Source: Lachnospiraceae bacterium (GTDB lineage: Bacteria > Bacillota > Clostridia > Lachnospirales > Lachnospiraceae). Taken from it: a stretch of DNA of 64,000 bases. The DNA is taken from the NCBI GenBank assembly GCA_902363835.1, contig CABJBM010000007.1:1-64000 (forward strand). The letters are read 5' to 3'. The position numbers and the translations under genes were made by a program. The notes beneath the pieces were generated by a model. The model was not told the origin of the DNA and did no database searches. It worked only from the letters and a program-made list of their open reading frames with translations. Of this stretch, positions 48,615 to 57,579 are shown piece by piece (the first letter of the stretch is position 1; each line of letters begins with the position of its first letter).

Positions 48615-50792
48615 TTACACATCTTTTTTTATCTTCTCGATCTCTTTTTTTACAGACTCCGGCAATTGGTCCAGTGAGATGGCGCAGCCAACCTCACTTC
48701 TGCTTGTGCCGGATTCCGTAACAGCAGAAAAACTGACCCAGTTCCCTTCCCTGCCGCCAAAAGGATTCATGCTGGAATATTCCTCCAGCACCGCATTGCT
48801 CATGATCTGCCTGACCTGCTGGGGTTCATTGATGGTCATGTATCGTGATTCCTTATCATCGTAAGTATATTTATACGGCTGAAACTGGTAGATATCTATA
48901 TTAATTTCTTTAACATTTTCCAGGTTACTCCAGCTCTCCACATTGACTTTACACTCCTTTAACACCTCCAAGGTGTTTTTAAAAGAAGGATAAATCGGAT
49001 AATACCCTCTTGAAGTGACATCGCTGTACTTCCAGGAACTCTGGGTTTCATCCCTCTTTGTTTCCGCCTCTGCCTGTATTTTCGTTAAAAACTGTATGGT
49101 GGCTATGGGATTTTCCTTTTCCATTGTCTCCACTTTCAATTCCTTTAAATCCTCCTGATATGCAAAGAGCAATTTTTCAGTCATGGCTTTATCTGTTCCG
49201 TTTCTGTCACGGCTGACAATGTTCGTCTGCTCTCCCTTGCTCACCCTTACCCAGGCAGTATCCTCGGGTGTCTGGACCAGGATGGGGTAAAGCGCTTTCT
49301 TAAATTCCTGGTTTTCAAAGATTTCCACAATCTCCGGCCGGATTTCATCGGAGGATAACCGGTAGGAGCGGTAAACATCCTTACCGTTTTTCAGCCTGTA
49401 TTTTACGGAAAAATTATAACTTATTCTTCCGTCCTCCCAATTAGGGGAAAAACTGCTGTTATGGTACAGCTTCTGGTTTCTGGCCACCGCATCACGTACC
49501 AGGGCAAGGACCGGCGCCGTATCCTTCAGTGCCATATGGCTGAATGCATAATCATCAGAATCCTGGTATTCCCAGTAATATTCTCCAAGGGAATTCTGCT
49601 TTGCTTTTCCGTAAGAAACCCAATAGGTTGCATCCTGCATGGACATTGCAACGGATTCAATGGACGTTTCTGCGGGTATATATCTGTCATACCCAAACAA
49701 ATCGTAGCGGAAGCCGCCAAATATCACTGCAGCCATCAGAGCGCAGGCCACCATTTGTTTCCAATGGGAAAACAGCTTTCTAAACTCAAAGTGATAGATG
49801 ATTTCAATCACACAGTGGGATAAAAGCATTCCGCAGATCAGCCCGAATACAGCCCAGCCCAGGCTGGAACGTATGGACCAGAAAAAAATGCTTCCGCTGA
49901 GAGATGACAAAACCACAATGGGAATCCGGATCACCGGCATGCTGATCTTAAAAGCCATGGCTTTTCCTGCTGCTTCTGATCCCCGCTTTTTATATAACAG
50001 GAAGGAAAGGAAGGCCAGTACTGCTGTCACCGCCAAAACCGCAAAGATCCTGACAGCCTGTGTTTTAACCGGAGTTCCCGGCTGAAGCCGGTCTAAATTT
50101 ACCAGGAACAGGGCAAATGCCGAACATTTATCTATGAGAAGGTTAAATAAATTCCCGCCTCCCCTGTAGCTGGTATAAAAGAAATGGCTGTAGCAGAATT
50201 CCAGGACCCCTATGACGCATACAAAATAAAACTGCAATACTATGGTTCCAAAAACGCCGATCAGGACATTCCCGGTGAGGATCATGGATATCACGGTCAC
50301 GGAATACATCATGGCATAATGGATCATAAACAGCACAAATCCGGTAAAGGCTGATCCTATTACCTCAAAAGGAGAAATGCCGTTTACTGCCACCACTCCC
50401 ATGGTGATGATCAGGTTTATCCCATATACGGCTGCCGGAATGAAAATTCCGTTAAAATAACTGACCCAGAACAAATGCTTCCTGTTTACAGGAATGCCGT
50501 GGTAAAAATCCACTTTCTGCCTGGAATGGAGGTAAGAAAAGCTGGTCACCCCCATGACCAGGGACAGGAGGATAAGAAGTACGGCTATCCAGCCGTTCTG
50601 AAACCCCAGCCACTGCTTTAAGCTGGATACAAGATAAGAATAATCGGTAGTTTCTCTCGCCCTTTCGCTTAAGGAAAGCGCGGTTCTCACCGGGAAGGTA
50701 AAAAAGAACACTAAAAATGACAGTGCCATAGACCAAAGGCGTCTTTTGCCATCTTCTCTTAATAAATTATAAAATAAGCTTTTTGATGTCAT
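48615..50792 (-). CDS. ABC transporter permease, YtrC/YtrD-like (DUF6449)
   Basis: A 725-residue protein with an N-terminal membrane half of about ten helices and a C-terminal extracellular region of ~350 residues (from ~390). It overlaps the ATPase gene by 26 bases and is encoded behind a YtrA-type regulator, so it is the membrane partner of that ATPase. Such GntR/YtrA-controlled systems respond to cell-wall-active compounds. ATG at 50792 has GGAGGTG upstream. Confidence 0.85.
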   Translation of the reverse strand: MTSKSLFYNLLREDGKRRLWSMALSFLVFFFTFPVRTALSLSERARETTDYSYLVSSLKQWLGFQNGWIAVLLILLSLVMGVTSFSYLHSRQKVDFYHGIPVNRKHLFWVSYFNGIFIPAAVYGINLIITMGVVAVNGISPFEVIGSAFTGFVLFMIHYAMMYSVTVISMILTGNVLIGVFGTIVLQFYFVCVIGVLEFCYSHFFYTSYRGGGNLFNLLIDKCSAFALFLVNLDRLQPGTPVKTQAVRIFAVLAVTAVLAFLSFLLYKKRGSEAAGKAMAFKISMPVIRIPIVVLSSLSGSIFFWSIRSSLGWAVFGLICGMLLSHCVIEIIYHFEFRKLFSHWKQMVACALMAAVIFGGFRYDLFGYDRYIPAETSIESVAMSMQDATYWVSYGKAKQNSLGEYYWEYQDSDDYAFSHMALKDTAPVLALVRDAVARNQKLYHNSSFSPNWEDGRISYNFSVKYRLKNGKDVYRSYRLSSDEIRPEIVEIFENQEFKKALYPILVQTPEDTAWVRVSKGEQTNIVSRDRNGTDKAMTEKLLFAYQEDLKELKVETMEKENPIATIQFLTKIQAEAETKRDETQSSWKYSDVTSRGYYPIYPSFKNTLEVLKECKVNVESWSNLENVKEINIDIYQFQPYKYTYDDKESRYMTINEPQQVRQIMSNAVLEEYSSMNPFGGREGNWVSFSAVTESGTSRSEVGCAISLDQLPESVKKEIEKIKKDV

Positions 50793-51666
50793 ATCCTGCC
50801 ACCTCCGTCTCACTAATGAATATCTCTTCCAGAGATAATGGTATGATCTCGTAAAATACCGGCTGGTACGATTCCATCAGCCCTTCCACTTCTTCTCTGG
50901 TTCCCCGTACCGTTATGGTATAAAGTTTTCCTCTTGCTTCCGTCTTAATACGCTGCAGGGCCCCTAAATCTTCTGCGGTCATCCCTTCTTTTAGAACACA
51001 CTGCACCTTATGAATGTTAAGCTTCATGTCATCTAAATCCTTAGAAAGCAGTATCCCTCCCCTGTGGAGAAGGCCTACATGATCACAGATATCCTCTAAC
51101 TCCCTTAGGTTATGGGAAGCAATAATAGGCGTTAAATTCCGCTCAGACATATCATTGGCAAAAATGCTCTTCACCGCCTGGCGCATGACAGGATCAAGTC
51201 CGTCAAAGGTTTCATCGCAGAAAAGATAATCCGTATTGGCGCATATCCCGCATATGACGGAAAGCTGCTTTTTCATGCCTTTTGAAAAAGTATGAATCTT
51301 TCTCCTTGCTTCCAGTCCAAAGCTTCCCAAAAGATTATGAAACCGTTCCCTGTCAAACCGTGGATAGACCCTGCTGTAAAACTCCATCATATCAAGAGGG
51401 GAAGCATTATTAAAATAATACTGGTCATCGGAAATATAAAAAAACCGGCTTTTCACCTTTTCATTTTCAAAGATCTGATTCCCATCAATGGTAACACTTC
51501 CTTCATCAGGTTTTAAAATACCGCTGAGCATTCTTAAAAAGGTGCTTTTTCCTGCTCCATTGGTTCCAATGAGTCCAAATACGCTTCCATCCCGTATCTG
51601 TGCACTTACCTGGTCTACTGCCACAATATCATCAAACTTTTTTGTCAGATTCTCTGCTGTTATCAT
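50767..51666 (-). CDS. ABC transporter ATPase, YtrB-like
   Basis: A 299-residue ATPase with Walker A GTNGAGKST, signature FSKGMKKQ (non-standard, as is common in this subfamily), Walker B YLFCDETFDGLD and switch His (IIASHNLREL). It overlaps the regulator gene by 35 bases and the permease gene by 26 bases, forming a tight three-gene operon. Confidence 0.92.
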   Translation of the reverse strand: MITAENLTKKFDDIVAVDQVSAQIRDGSVFGLIGTNGAGKSTFLRMLSGILKPDEGSVTIDGNQIFENEKVKSRFFYISDDQYYFNNASPLDMMEFYSRVYPRFDRERFHNLLGSFGLEARRKIHTFSKGMKKQLSVICGICANTDYLFCDETFDGLDPVMRQAVKSIFANDMSERNLTPIIASHNLRELEDICDHVGLLHRGGILLSKDLDDMKLNIHKVQCVLKEGMTAEDLGALQRIKTEARGKLYTITVRGTREEVEGLMESYQPVFYEIIPLSLEEIFISETEVAGYDIKKLIL

Positions 51667-52057
51667 CTGCTCTCTCCTCCCCTGCCAAATATTCCTGTTT
51701 TACCCATTCCTCCGCTATCCACGTATGAGCCTTATCCTCTGTCAGTCCTGCCCGTTTGGCTTCCTGAATCCAGCTTATAAGATCTCTTTTCAGCTCACTG
51801 TTTTTAAGGGCTCTTATGGAACTGGTATCCGCTACAAAGCTTCCTCTCCCCTTTACGGAATAGATAAATCCCCTTCGTTCCAGTTCCCCGTAAGCTCTCT
51901 GTATGGTATTGGGATTAATGGATAAGTCTGTTGCCAAAGCGCGGACAGAAGGAAGCTGTGCATCCTGTTCCAATACGCCGCATATCATAAGATCCTTAAG
52001 CTTTTCTACAACCTGCTCGTATATGGGCCTGCGGTCTTTGTAATCAAGCAGTATCAT
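51632..52057 (-). CDS. GntR family regulator, YtrA subfamily
   Basis: A 141-residue repressor: winged-helix domain (residues 1-75, PIYEQVVEKLKDLM.. LPSVRALATDLSINPNTIQRAYGELERRGF) and the short helical effector/dimer region typical of YtrA instead of the long GntR ligand domains. First gene of the ABC operon; it probably represses its own promoter through the palindrome at 52074-52094. I use the ATG at 52057 (AAGGAGG upstream) because the longer frame reads through the promoter. Confidence 0.9.
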   Translation of the reverse strand: MILLDYKDRRPIYEQVVEKLKDLMICGVLEQDAQLPSVRALATDLSINPNTIQRAYGELERRGFIYSVKGRGSFVADTSSIRALKNSELKRDLISWIQEAKRAGLTEDKAHTWIAEEWVKQEYLAGEERADDNSRESDKKV

Positions 52058-52073
52058 ATTCCACCTCCTTATT

Positions 52074-52094
52074 TGTATTAATACTCCTAATACA
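52074..52094. promoter_or_regulatory. putative YtrA-type operator
   Basis: TGTATTA-N7-TAATACA, a perfect 7-base inverted repeat covering the predicted transcription start just below the -10 box of the ytrA-like promoter, where a bound repressor would block transcription. Confidence 0.6.
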
Positions 52095-52097
52095 CTT

Positions 52098-52126
52098 AGT
52101 ATAGTAAAAAACCTCTGACCTGTCAA
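52098..52126 (-). promoter_or_regulatory. sigma-A promoter of the YtrA-like operon
   Basis: Perfect TTGACA (52126-52121), 17-base spacer and TATACT (52103-52098). The -35 lies in the loop of the preceding gene's terminator and the spacer runs through its 3' arm and T run. Confidence 0.8.
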
Positions 52127-52136
52127 TCAGAGGTTT
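52105..52136 (-). terminator. terminator of the DUF4397 gene
   Basis: Minus-strand AACCTCTGA (52135-52127) pairs with TCAGAGGTT (52118-52110) with an 8-base loop, followed by TTTTTT. It begins a few bases after the DUF4397 stop and physically contains the next promoter. Confidence 0.75.
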
Positions 52137-52142
52137 CTGTTT

Positions 52143-53018
52143 TTAAGATCTTCGGTCTTCCACGATCAAAATGCGGATGGCATCTTCCACATTGCTCCAG
52201 TTAAATACGTACAGGCTGTAGGAAGCATTGCCCCGTACATAGATATTGGAGGATAAGAGCAGATTTCCGCCGGAAGTATTTCCGTTGGACACGGAAACCA
52301 GATAAAAGCCTGTTAAGACATACTGAAAGGCGGTCACTTGCTGATAATCTACATTGCGGAACGTTATGACTCCGCCGTTTAATGATACGTGGACCCTGCG
52401 GTTTGTTATGGACAAATTGCATACGCGGAAACAGCCGGAGTTAATACCTCCGTTGCAAGGTACATCCTCGATTTCCATTAAATCCAGTCCATAATCCGTA
52501 TTGATAATGGCAACAGTCATTGCTCGGTTAGGGTTAACTGTAATCTGCTTTTCAATGAAAACATATCCGTTCAGCCCGCCTACAGTTATGGTCTGCTGCG
52601 CCGCCAAAACCCGGCCGTACTGGCTCATTTCCCCATTATCCAGTCCATTGACAACAATCTGATTGCTGATATAGATGAGAAATGGATAATAGCCTGCTGC
52701 TGCGTTTAAGAACCGGACAAGGCCATACTCTCCGGAGCCGCACAAATAGCATGGGATAATCGGCTTGGGAAATACCGTAATAACAGAACTCCCCATTCCG
52801 TCAGCAGCGGAATCAGAAAATGGGAAATTAGGAGAAGGCAATTCCTTTTCCAGATTGAGCGGAGGTGTGTTTTCATTATTTTCTTCCGGCGGTTTTTCCC
52901 CTGTTTGATTTGTGTTGCCGCTGTCTTCTCCTTCCGCCGGAAACTCGTCTTCTTCCGGACCTGTGGAAGGATTTGTTTCCATATCCGTATTGTTCTGCAT
53001 ATAAGATAAAATTCCCAT
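52143..53018 (-). CDS. DUF4397-domain protein, possible spore-surface protein
   Basis: A 291-residue protein: an acidic, Pro/Asn/Glu-rich N-terminal 65 residues, then a DUF4397-like region starting at GLVRFLNAAAGYYPFLIYI and repeated beta segments to the end. It has no signal peptide or membrane helix. DUF4397 proteins with such disordered N-termini are common in spore formers. Single gene with its own terminator. An 8-base AGAGGG ribosome site precedes the ATG. Confidence 0.72.
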   Translation of the reverse strand: MGILSYMQNNTDMETNPSTGPEEDEFPAEGEDSGNTNQTGEKPPEENNENTPPLNLEKELPSPNFPFSDSAADGMGSSVITVFPKPIIPCYLCGSGEYGLVRFLNAAAGYYPFLIYISNQIVVNGLDNGEMSQYGRVLAAQQTITVGGLNGYVFIEKQITVNPNRAMTVAIINTDYGLDLMEIEDVPCNGGINSGCFRVCNLSITNRRVHVSLNGGVITFRNVDYQQVTAFQYVLTGFYLVSVSNGNTSGGNLLLSSNIYVRGNASYSLYVFNWSNVEDAIRILIVEDRRS

Positions 53019-53323
53019 AGAAACCCTCTTTTATGATAGTTATATAGTAAGTTTATTCCCGCATTAATGCCCAGTGCCTGTCTGCTTTAAATACTCCCTC
53101 TGTTTTGAGAAAAAATCTGTGAAAAAGCGGTATTCTTTCCACCATATCATCTTATATATCAAAGAGAGCCTAAAAAAGTACTATTTTATTATTGCAAATC
53201 ATAAATTTATATAAATTTTTTCGAAATCAATTTTATATTTTTATAAAATTACTATATATTTTATTAATTTTTTATGATATCATAAATATACATTATACAA
53301 AAGAAAGAAAGGTAATAAAAATT
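53019..53323. other. AT-rich divergent intergenic region
   Basis: About 300 bases between the diverging DUF4397 and DUF805 genes, very AT-rich from 53180 onward. It must hold both promoters, but composition makes box matches unreliable and I do not assign any. Confidence 0.5.
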
Positions 53324-53665
53324 ATGAATGAATACCTGGCAATGTGGAAAAACTATTTTAATTTTAACGGACGCACGACCGTAAGAGGTTATTGGATGGC
53401 TGTATTATTCAATATCATTATCGGCATCCTGCTGGGAGTGCTGAGTAATGTTTCGAATATGTTCGGACTTTTATCTATGATTTATGGGATTGCGGCCCTG
53501 ATTCCCGGCATCGCTCTTGGAGTACGGCGGCTCCACGACACTAACAGATCAGGCCTCTGGACATTTATTGCATTTGTTCCCCTTGTAGGCTCTATTCTTC
53601 TTATTGTGTGGTATTGCTTAAAGAGTGTGGATGAAGGCAATCGTTTTGGTACAGAACTGGTTTAA
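53324..53665 (+). CDS. DUF805 membrane protein
   Basis: A 113-residue protein with three transmembrane helices and the DUF805 marks FNGRTTVRGYWMAVLFN and LGVRRLHDTNRSGLW. Function unknown. The ATG at 53324 has AAAGG about 11 bases upstream; the in-frame extension to 53192 is AT-rich, non-protein-like sequence. Confidence 0.88.
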   Translation: MNEYLAMWKNYFNFNGRTTVRGYWMAVLFNIIIGILLGVLSNVSNMFGLLSMIYGIAALIPGIALGVRRLHDTNRSGLWTFIAFVPLVGSILLIVWYCLKSVDEGNRFGTELV

Positions 53666-53693
53666 TTACATGGCTTAAAGAAATGATACTTTA

Positions 53694-53735
53694 AAAAGGC
53701 GCTCCTGACAGACTTCTGTCTGAGGGAGCGCTTTT
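53694..53735 (+). terminator. terminator after the DUF805 gene
   Basis: AAAAGGCGCTCC/GGGAGCGCTTTT outer stem with an inner TGACAGA/TCTGTCT-like stem, ending in TTTT. Confidence 0.8.
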
Positions 53736-53786
53736 CTGTTGCATATGTTTTTTATATTTCCCTAAATTAAGCTTTCGGATTACCAG

Positions 53787-53818
53787 AAAACAGGCCCGGA
53801 TAATTTCATCCGGGCCTG
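53787..53818 (-). terminator. terminator after nifJ
   Basis: Perfect 11-bp stem CAGGCCCGGAT/ATCCGGGCCTG with a 6-base loop, followed on the minus strand by TTTT. Confidence 0.85.
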
Positions 53819-53840
53819 CAGTTTATTACATGATAATCAA

Positions 53841-56800
53841 TTATTCATTGCCGTATAAAATAACCAGTTTCTTCAGGTATTCATACCGGTCTTTTGCATC
53901 TGCCTCATTCCTTGCAAATAATTCAGCTGCTCTCTCAGGATTCTTCATAGCTAAGGATGCATAACGAACCTCGCCCTTTAAGAATTCCTGGTATCCTTCT
54001 AATGAAGGAGCCTTGCTGTCTAAGGTGAATTTCTTCTCAGCAGCAGGATTGTAGCGGAAGTTGTTCCAGTAACCGCATTCAACAGCCAGCTTCTCTTCTG
54101 TCTGAGCCTTGGACATGCCCTTCTTGATACCATGGCTGATACATGGAGCATAAGCGATGATCAGAGATGGTCCCGGATAAGCCTCTGCCTCGGAAATTGC
54201 CTTAACAGTCTGCGCATAATCAGCACCCATGGCGATCTGTGCCACATATACATAACCATAACTCATGGCAATGCTTGCTAAGTCTTTCTTCCTTGTCTCC
54301 TTACCGCCTGCAGCAAACTGTGCAACAGCACCTGTCTTGGTGGCCTTTGAAGACTGACCGCCGGTATTGGAGTAAATCTCAGTATCAAATACCATAACAT
54401 TGATATCTCTGCCGCTTGCAAGCACGTGGTCAACACCGCCGAAGCCGATATCATATGCCCAGCCGTCACCGCCGAATACCCACTGGGATTTTTTAGCCAG
54501 GAAATCCTTATCCTTAAGGATAGCCTTGCAGGTATCACATTCAATGCCCTCTAATGCAGCAACTAACTTATCAGTTGCAGAACCATTGGTTGAGCCTGAT
54601 TCAAAGGTATCCAGGTATTCCTTGCAGGCTGCCTTTACTTCTTCGGAAGCCTTTTCAGAATTCATAACCTCTTCAACCTTTGTCTTTAATCCGCCTCTGA
54701 TGGCGCTCTGAGCCAGCATCATACCATAACCGAACTCGGCATTGTCCTCAAATAATGAGTTTGCCCATGCAGGACCCTGTCCCTTTGCATTTACGGTATA
54801 AGGTGTGGATGGAGAAGAGTTGCCCCAGATGGAAGTACATCCGGTTGCGTTTGCAATATACATTCTGTCACCGAATAACTGGGTGATCAGTTTTGCATAA
54901 GGTGTCTCGCCGCAGCCTGCGCATGCTCCCGAGAACTCAAGAAGCGGCTTCTTGAACTGGCTGCCCTTAACAGTGTTTTCTTTAAACTTATCAATAACTT
55001 CCTGCTTAATAGGAAGTGTCTGGCCGAAATCATATACTTTCTGCTTCTCTTCGCAGTTTTCTTCCATATTGACCATAACAAGAGCCTTCTCGCCCTTCTT
55101 TCCCGGACATACGTTTGCACAGGAACCGCAGCCTGTACAGTCAAATGCAGATACGGTCACAGCGAACTGATATCCCGGCATACCTGTCATTGGAAGAGTT
55201 TTCATCTCCTCTGGCTTTGCTGCTGCTTCTTCTTCAGTCAGAGCAACAGAACGGATAACAGCATGAGGACATACATAGGAACAGAAATTACACTGGATAC
55301 AGTTTTCAGGAATCCAGCCTGGGATGGTAACTGCAATACCGCGCTTCTCGTATGCAGAAGAGCCTGATGGTGTGGAACCATCAACATAATCGCTGAATGC
55401 GGATACTGGCAGGGAATTTCCTTCCTGTGCGTTTACCTTGGACTGAATGTTATTAACGAAATCAACAACATCTCTTCTGCCCTCTGTGATAAACTTGTAA
55501 TCAAGGCCTTCATCCTCACAGTTTTTCCAGCTTTCCGGAACCTCTACCTTAACAACGCCCTTTGCACCTGCATCGATTGCTGCCCAGTTCTTCATAACGA
55601 TTTCTTCGCCCTTACGTCCGTAGGTTGCCTTTGCAGCTGCCTTCATCAGTTCATTTGCCTTCTCAGAAGGAATAATTCCGGTCAGTTCAAAGAATGCAGA
55701 CTGAAGGATGGTGTTGATACGTGTCTGGCCCATGCCGGTCTCAATACCGATCTTAACACCGTCGATGGTGTAGAACTTAATGTTATGATCAGCAATATAC
55801 TTCTTCACCTGTCCTGGTAAATGCTTCTCAAGACCAGCAGCATCCCATGGGCAGTTCAGTAAGAAGACACCGCCGTCAACCAGTTCCTGAACCATGTTGT
55901 ACTTGCGGATATAGGCTGGATTGTGGCATGCCACAAAGTTAGCCTGACGGATCAAATAAGTGGATTTGATCGGCTTGTGTCCGAAACGTAAGTGAGACAT
56001 GGTAACGCCGCCGGATTTCTTGGAGTCATAGTCAAAGTAAGCCTGAGCGTACATATCCGTGTTGTCACCGATGATCTTAATGGAGTTCTTGTTAGCGCCT
56101 ACGGTACCGTCAGCACCAAGACCCCAGAACTTGCAGTTTGAAGTTCCTTCCGGAGTTGTAACGATAGGTGTGCCTGTCTCAAGAGAGAGATGAGTCACAT
56201 CATCCACAATACCGATGGTAAACGGAGTCTTTTCCTTATTGTTATAAACAGCAACGATCTGAGTTGGTGTGGTGTCCTTGGAACCTAAACCATAACGTCC
56301 GGTTAAGATCTTCACCTGATCAAATTTTGTTCCCTTAAGAGCTGCAACAATGTCAAGGTATAACGGCTCACCTAAGGAACCTGGCTCTTTTGTTCTGTCT
56401 AATACGGAAATAGTCTTCACTGTATCCGGAATCGCTTCGATCAGAGCTTCTGCGCAGAATGGGCGGTATAAACGAACCTTTACCACACCTACCTTGTTGC
56501 CGGAAGCCAGCAGATAGTCAAGAGTTTCCTCAATGGTATCGTTTACGGAACCCATGGAAATAATTACATGCTCTGCATCAGCAGCTCCGTAGTAGTTGAA
56601 TAATTTATAATCCGTTCCGATCTTTGCATTGACCTTGTCCATGTATTTCTGAACAATTGCAGGCAGAGCTTCATAATACGGATTGCAGGCTTCTCTTGCC
56701 TGGAAGAAAATATCAGGGTTCTGTGCGGAACCTCTTAACTCCGGATGGTTTGGATTTAATGCACGATGGCGGAATTCGTCGATGGAATCCATATTTACCA

Positions 56801-57380
56801 TCTCTTTTAAATCCTCATAATCCCATGTTTCGATCTTCTGGATCTCGTGGGATGTGCGGAAACCGTCGAAGAAGTTGATAAATGGTACTTTACCCTCAAG
56901 AGCTGCCATATGAGCAACAGGTGTTAAGTCCATAACTTCCTGAACGCTGGATTCGCATAACATGGCACAGCCGGTCTGACGGCATGCGTATACGTCGGAG
57001 TGATCGCCAAAGATAGATAAAGCATGGCTGGCAACTGCACGTGCGGATACGTTGATTACACCTGGTAACTGCTCGCCTGCGATTTTATAAAGATTCGGGA
57101 TCATGAGTAAAAGACCCTGGGAAGCTGTATAAGTGGTTGTCAGAGCGCCTGCTGCTAAGGAACCGTGTACTGCACCTGCCGCACCTGCCTCAGACTGCAT
57201 CTCTGTAATCTGTACTGTCTGACCGAAGATATTGGTTCTTCCGTCTGTCGCCCATTCATCTGTTGCTTCAGCCATAGGTGAAGATGGGGTAATCGGATAG
57301 ATAGCCGCTACATCAGTAAATGCGTATGACGCATGAGCTGCTGCATGGTTACCATCCATGGTTTTCATTTTTCTTGCCAT
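53841..57380 (-). CDS. nifJ: pyruvate:ferredoxin oxidoreductase
   Basis: A 1179-residue single-chain enzyme that converts pyruvate and CoA to acetyl-CoA, CO2 and reduced ferredoxin, central to anaerobic fermentation. Domains in order: pyruvate-binding N-terminal domain (YPITPSSPMAEATDEWA), the transketolase-like and gamma domains, a ferredoxin domain with CIQCNFCSYVCP and CTGCGSCANVCP, and the TPP-binding domain with GGDGWAYDIGFGG and NTGGQSSKAT. AGGAGG precedes the ATG. Confidence 0.97.
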   Translation of the reverse strand: MARKMKTMDGNHAAAHASYAFTDVAAIYPITPSSPMAEATDEWATDGRTNIFGQTVQITEMQSEAGAAGAVHGSLAAGALTTTYTASQGLLLMIPNLYKIAGEQLPGVINVSARAVASHALSIFGDHSDVYACRQTGCAMLCESSVQEVMDLTPVAHMAALEGKVPFINFFDGFRTSHEIQKIETWDYEDLKEMVNMDSIDEFRHRALNPNHPELRGSAQNPDIFFQAREACNPYYEALPAIVQKYMDKVNAKIGTDYKLFNYYGAADAEHVIISMGSVNDTIEETLDYLLASGNKVGVVKVRLYRPFCAEALIEAIPDTVKTISVLDRTKEPGSLGEPLYLDIVAALKGTKFDQVKILTGRYGLGSKDTTPTQIVAVYNNKEKTPFTIGIVDDVTHLSLETGTPIVTTPEGTSNCKFWGLGADGTVGANKNSIKIIGDNTDMYAQAYFDYDSKKSGGVTMSHLRFGHKPIKSTYLIRQANFVACHNPAYIRKYNMVQELVDGGVFLLNCPWDAAGLEKHLPGQVKKYIADHNIKFYTIDGVKIGIETGMGQTRINTILQSAFFELTGIIPSEKANELMKAAAKATYGRKGEEIVMKNWAAIDAGAKGVVKVEVPESWKNCEDEGLDYKFITEGRRDVVDFVNNIQSKVNAQEGNSLPVSAFSDYVDGSTPSGSSAYEKRGIAVTIPGWIPENCIQCNFCSYVCPHAVIRSVALTEEEAAAKPEEMKTLPMTGMPGYQFAVTVSAFDCTGCGSCANVCPGKKGEKALVMVNMEENCEEKQKVYDFGQTLPIKQEVIDKFKENTVKGSQFKKPLLEFSGACAGCGETPYAKLITQLFGDRMYIANATGCTSIWGNSSPSTPYTVNAKGQGPAWANSLFEDNAEFGYGMMLAQSAIRGGLKTKVEEVMNSEKASEEVKAACKEYLDTFESGSTNGSATDKLVAALEGIECDTCKAILKDKDFLAKKSQWVFGGDGWAYDIGFGGVDHVLASGRDINVMVFDTEIYSNTGGQSSKATKTGAVAQFAAGGKETRKKDLASIAMSYGYVYVAQIAMGADYAQTVKAISEAEAYPGPSLIIAYAPCISHGIKKGMSKAQTEEKLAVECGYWNNFRYNPAAEKKFTLDSKAPSLEGYQEFLKGEVRYASLAMKNPERAAELFARNEADAKDRYEYLKKLVILYGNE

Positions 57381-57452
57381 TATTGATTTCCTCCTGCAAA
57401 TGTGAATAATATATCAATTGGTTCCCGTTAATTGGGAAAGTGACCTGACATT

Positions 57453-57480
57453 ATTATAACAATTATTCAACAAATTGCAA
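57453..57480 (-). promoter_or_regulatory. probable sigma-A promoter of nifJ
   Basis: TTGCAA (57480-57475), 16-base spacer, perfect TATAAT (57458-57453), about 73 bases before the ATG. Confidence 0.6.
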
Positions 57481-57524
57481 ATATTAAAACAGGAAATTTA
57501 AGTATTATTTTCGAAACAATCCGA

Positions 57525-57560
57525 TAAAAAGGGACTGGAAAGAATAATCTGTCCAGTCCT
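57525..57560 (-). terminator. terminator after the VanW gene
   Basis: GGACTGGA/TCCAGTCC stem with a 12-base loop, followed on the minus strand by CTTTTTATC. Confidence 0.7.
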
Positions 57561-57579
57561 GTCTGATTTTGAACTATTT

